Virus record (IMG/VR): IMGVR_UViG_3300008267_000303
Span: 1-28,406 of that record
Reading direction: 5' to 3' (one strand)
Length of the DNA stretch: 28,406 nt
DNA from: a virus
Under the pieces are notes generated by a model. It saw nothing but the letters and a program-made list of their open reading frames with translations. It was not told where the DNA came from and did no database searches. Below, in pieces: positions 26,447 to 28,406 of this stretch; position 1 is the stretch's first letter; every line of letters begins with the position of its first letter. A program made the translations under genes and the position numbers.

Positions 26447-28406
26447 TTAGCGTGCGCGGGCGTATTGGAAGGGCGATTCGGCGAAGGCGGCGTAGATGTA
26501 GGTAGCAGCATTAAAGTTCAACCACTGGTCGTTAGAGCGTAGCTTGAAGCCATTGCTGAGGATGTCTATACCACCACTTACGCCAGGTGCGCTTTCTGCT
26601 GAGGACAAATTGGGAGACAGCGTTGAGTTGACAAGGTTGTATGTATTTCTAGCGGTGTCGTAAATAATCCAGCTAACTCCTTCTGTTGATGACTTAAGCA
26701 ATATCCACCTCGGCCTAAACCCGGTATAAACAAACGGCCCATCCGTGCTGCCGTTGCCGGTGTAGCTGCCGAAACTAGAGTACCCGGCTACTGGAGCGAA
26801 GCAGTAGGCGACAAAATCGCCATCATTAAAGCTTTGGACAGTAAATACCTGTGAGGTTGGAGTAGTAGAGCCCCAAACACCGCTGCCGTTAGTTACGGCA
26901 CTTGTTTCGTTGAGCTGAAGGCGGGCAGCGTTACCGAGCACCTTGTTGTACACGTACCACGACTCAGAACCATTGCGCCGCTTAAGGATGATCATGTGCG
27001 GCTCGACACCAAGGCCGTGACCGAATGTCTGGGCTGTTGAAGATCCTGAGGATTTTGTGGCGGTAACAATCGAAAACCCCGCACTTGCATTAGCCCTCAC
27101 CTGACTAGAGATGGAGCCTTGTGTGTTCGTGACGGTGGAGCTGCCGGCGTCCCAGCACCAGGCGGCGAACGATGTGCCGCTATTGTTTACCCCATACCAT
27201 TGGTTGGGAGCCGCAACTGTAAATCCATCAGAGTTGAAACTTGTTAGATCCGTGCCTGTATACTCGCTAACCGTCAAATCAGTTGCAAGGCTTTTTGAAG
27301 ATCCCCTAACTGCGTCAAATACGATATTGTTGTACCCAGCTCCACCAGTAGAGCGTGACTTAAACCATAAGAAGTCAGGACTAAACCCCAACCCCGAAAT
27401 AGCCTGCGTCCCGCCATTGCCCGTGTAGAGCTTCACGTCCATCACCGTCGAAGGCTTCGTGACTAGTGGTGCGGGCAGGTTTGCCGTGCAGAGCGCCTTG
27501 AAGCCGCTGGGGGCGGTGTAGGCGAAGGGGCGTTGGCCGAAGTTTATATACCCTTCTTTTTGTGCGGCTGTCCCTGAAGCCACGGTAACTACAGGGTATA
27601 AAGGGCCGCTAATCGTCATTCCGGTAATCGTTTGTATCAGCGATCCATTTCTGTAGAAATATAAAGTAGTATTATCAATGTCTAAGGCAACACCAATAAC
27701 GTCGTTCAAGGCAACAGAGCCTAACGTTCCACTTGCAGAACCACTGGTTTTCTCAAGCGCTAACGTACCGCTAGTCGTATAAATGTCCCAGTAATAGGTA
27801 GGGTACGAATTATTGGGCATGTTACTGCCCCCATTTCCCCAAACGCCAACGGCAAAGTTTAGATTAACAGTCTGCTCGTACTCAAAATACCACTTACCAG
27901 ATGTTACCCCAATTGTTGAATAAGCTAATCCGTTTGATGAAGTTGTGAATTGTAAATTACCATTCTTTAGAGTAACCGCTGCGACCACGGGAGTAAGCGG
28001 ATTCAACGTCGCATAATTCCCCCTCACCTGCCCACCAGCACCTGTATCCGTTTCACTGCCATTAGTGGGAACGTCTACGAGGCTGTCGTTACCTGCACCA
28101 GCGGTGACACTGAGATTATTCGGCGTCCAGTTGTTGCCATTGCCGGAGCTGTCTTTACCCAGGGTGGTGGCAGTGGCTGCTGAGTTATCGCTGAAGTCGA
28201 GCTTGAAACCGTTAGTGCCGTAGGTGCCGGTGTAGCGAATCGGTTGCCAGATGCCGCTGTCGTCGAACTCACCAAAGCTGGTGGGGTCTAGGGCTTGGCC
28301 GTCAATATTATAAACATCTGCCAATAGAATATCAGGGAACTGTCCAGTGTCATTTGCGCATAGTTGGTGAACAAGGCCAGAGCCATTCCAGCTTGTCTGA
28401 AGGTTT
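26447..28406 (-). CDS. Tail fibre / SPRY and DUF7483-like protein, N-terminus outside window
   Basis: The frame is open to the window end; a TTG at 28324 is only an internal codon, because NLQTSWNGSGLVHQLCAN and FPDILLADVYNIDGQALDPT form continuous LamG-like sequence before it. The following SFGEFDDSGIWQPIRYTG and KDSSGNGNNWTPNNLSVT are typical. A SPRY-like domain follows (TIGVTSGKWYFEYEQTVN, residues about 135-270 of the visible 625). Three DUF7483-like modules then each read F/V-x-P-x-x-x-x-x-K and W-x-x-Y/F-D: FSPDFLWFKSR, VEPHMIILKRR and FRPRWILLKSS, ending FAAWCW, FVAYCFAP and YAAFAESPF. Such proteins bind host surface glycans. The gene is patchily richer in GC than its neighbours, suggesting mosaic origin. 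Confidence 0.88.
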   Translation of the reverse strand, partial: NLQTSWNGSGLVHQLCANDTGQFPDILLADVYNIDGQALDPTSFGEFDDSGIWQPIRYTGTYGTNGFKLDFSDNSAATATTLGKDSSGNGNNWTPNNLSVTAGAGNDSLVDVPTNGSETDTGAGGQVRGNYATLNPLTPVVAAVTLKNGNLQFTTSSNGLAYSTIGVTSGKWYFEYEQTVNLNFAVGVWGNGGSNMPNNSYPTYYWDIYTTSGTLALEKTSGSASGTLGSVALNDVIGVALDIDNTTLYFYRNGSLIQTITGMTISGPLYPVVTVASGTAAQKEGYINFGQRPFAYTAPSGFKALCTANLPAPLVTKPSTVMDVKLYTGNGGTQAISGLGFSPDFLWFKSRSTGGAGYNNIVFDAVRGSSKSLATDLTVSEYTGTDLTSFNSDGFTVAAPNQWYGVNNSGTSFAAWCWDAGSSTVTNTQGSISSQVRANASAGFSIVTATKSSGSSTAQTFGHGLGVEPHMIILKRRNGSESWYVYNKVLGNAARLQLNETSAVTNGSGVWGSTTPTSQVFTVQSFNDGDFVAYCFAPVAGYSSFGSYTGNGSTDGPFVYTGFRPRWILLKSSTEGVSWIIYDTARNTYNLVNSTLSPNLSSAESAPGVSGGIDILSNGFKLRSNDQWLNFNAATYIYAAFAESPFQYARAR

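Noticed and set aside
27255-27280. Partial match (GTATACAGG on minus) to the 21-base repeat in the tail fibre gene
   Set aside because: Only about 9 bases match and they encode the conserved SEYTGTD segment, so chance is likely.
1-28406. tRNA genes, CRISPR arrays, insertion sequences or an integrase
   Set aside because: No cloverleaf-like element, no spaced repeats and no transposase or integrase motifs were seen; lysogeny genes are therefore not supported in this window.

Overview
The window reads as part of the genome of a lytic, T7-like podovirus infecting a cyanobacterium (a marine-type cyanopodovirus). All convincing genes lie on the minus strand, so transcription runs from high to low coordinates. 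The assignment rests on a single-subunit T7-type RNA polymerase, a T7-style replication set (gp2.5-like SSB, endonuclease I, primase-helicase, family A polymerase, 5'-3' exonuclease), a gp8-like portal, scaffold and gp18/gp19-like terminase. It also rests on cyanobacterial auxiliary genes: psbA (D1, cut by the window edge), a high-light-inducible protein (hli) and a probable nblA-like phycobilisome-degradation gene. The nblA-like gene points to a phycobilisome-containing host such as Synechococcus.

Layout in transcription order. 28406-20843, late right arm: SPRY/LamG-like tail fibre (its N-terminus lies outside the window), fibre-associated protein, holin-like protein, C39 plus glucosaminidase endolysin, TM/coiled-coil protein, small terminase, two small genes including an HNH nuclease, a 343-aa unknown and the large terminase. 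20842-18936: a strong terminator, thyX, another terminator, then about 1 kb without minus-strand genes that holds a near-consensus sigma70 promoter. In T7-like phages this is where the right and left genome ends meet. The contig is therefore probably permuted or joined through its terminal repeat. 18935-15821: a cluster of tiny early genes. 15821-7690: RNA polymerase and the DNA replication genes. 7777-5094: nucleotide metabolism (DUF3310, MazG-like, class I ribonucleotide reductase alpha and beta). 5125-1187: structural genes (unknown structural-type protein, portal, scaffold). 1169-1: hli, two tiny basic genes, an RlpA-like secreted protein and psbA. Capsid and tail-tube genes should lie beyond the window.

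How the parts work together. The host polymerase probably starts early transcription at the sigma70 promoter near 19.2 kb. The phage RNA polymerase would then take over, and an exact 21-nt repeat (inside the RNAP gene and just after terL) is a candidate phage promoter. Endonuclease I and the exonuclease can recycle host DNA. Ribonucleotide reductase, ThyX and MazG-like proteins would supply dNTPs, while D1, Hli and possibly NblA keep or redirect host light harvesting.

Points to re-examine: an apparent frameshift in the scaffold gene and one between the exonuclease and polymerase halves of the DNA polymerase; an apparent ATT start in the RlpA-like gene; a ribonucleotide reductase beta chain with Leu where the radical Tyr is expected; the nblA-like gene; and the repeated candidate promoter. 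Family names come from motif recognition by eye; no database search was possible.
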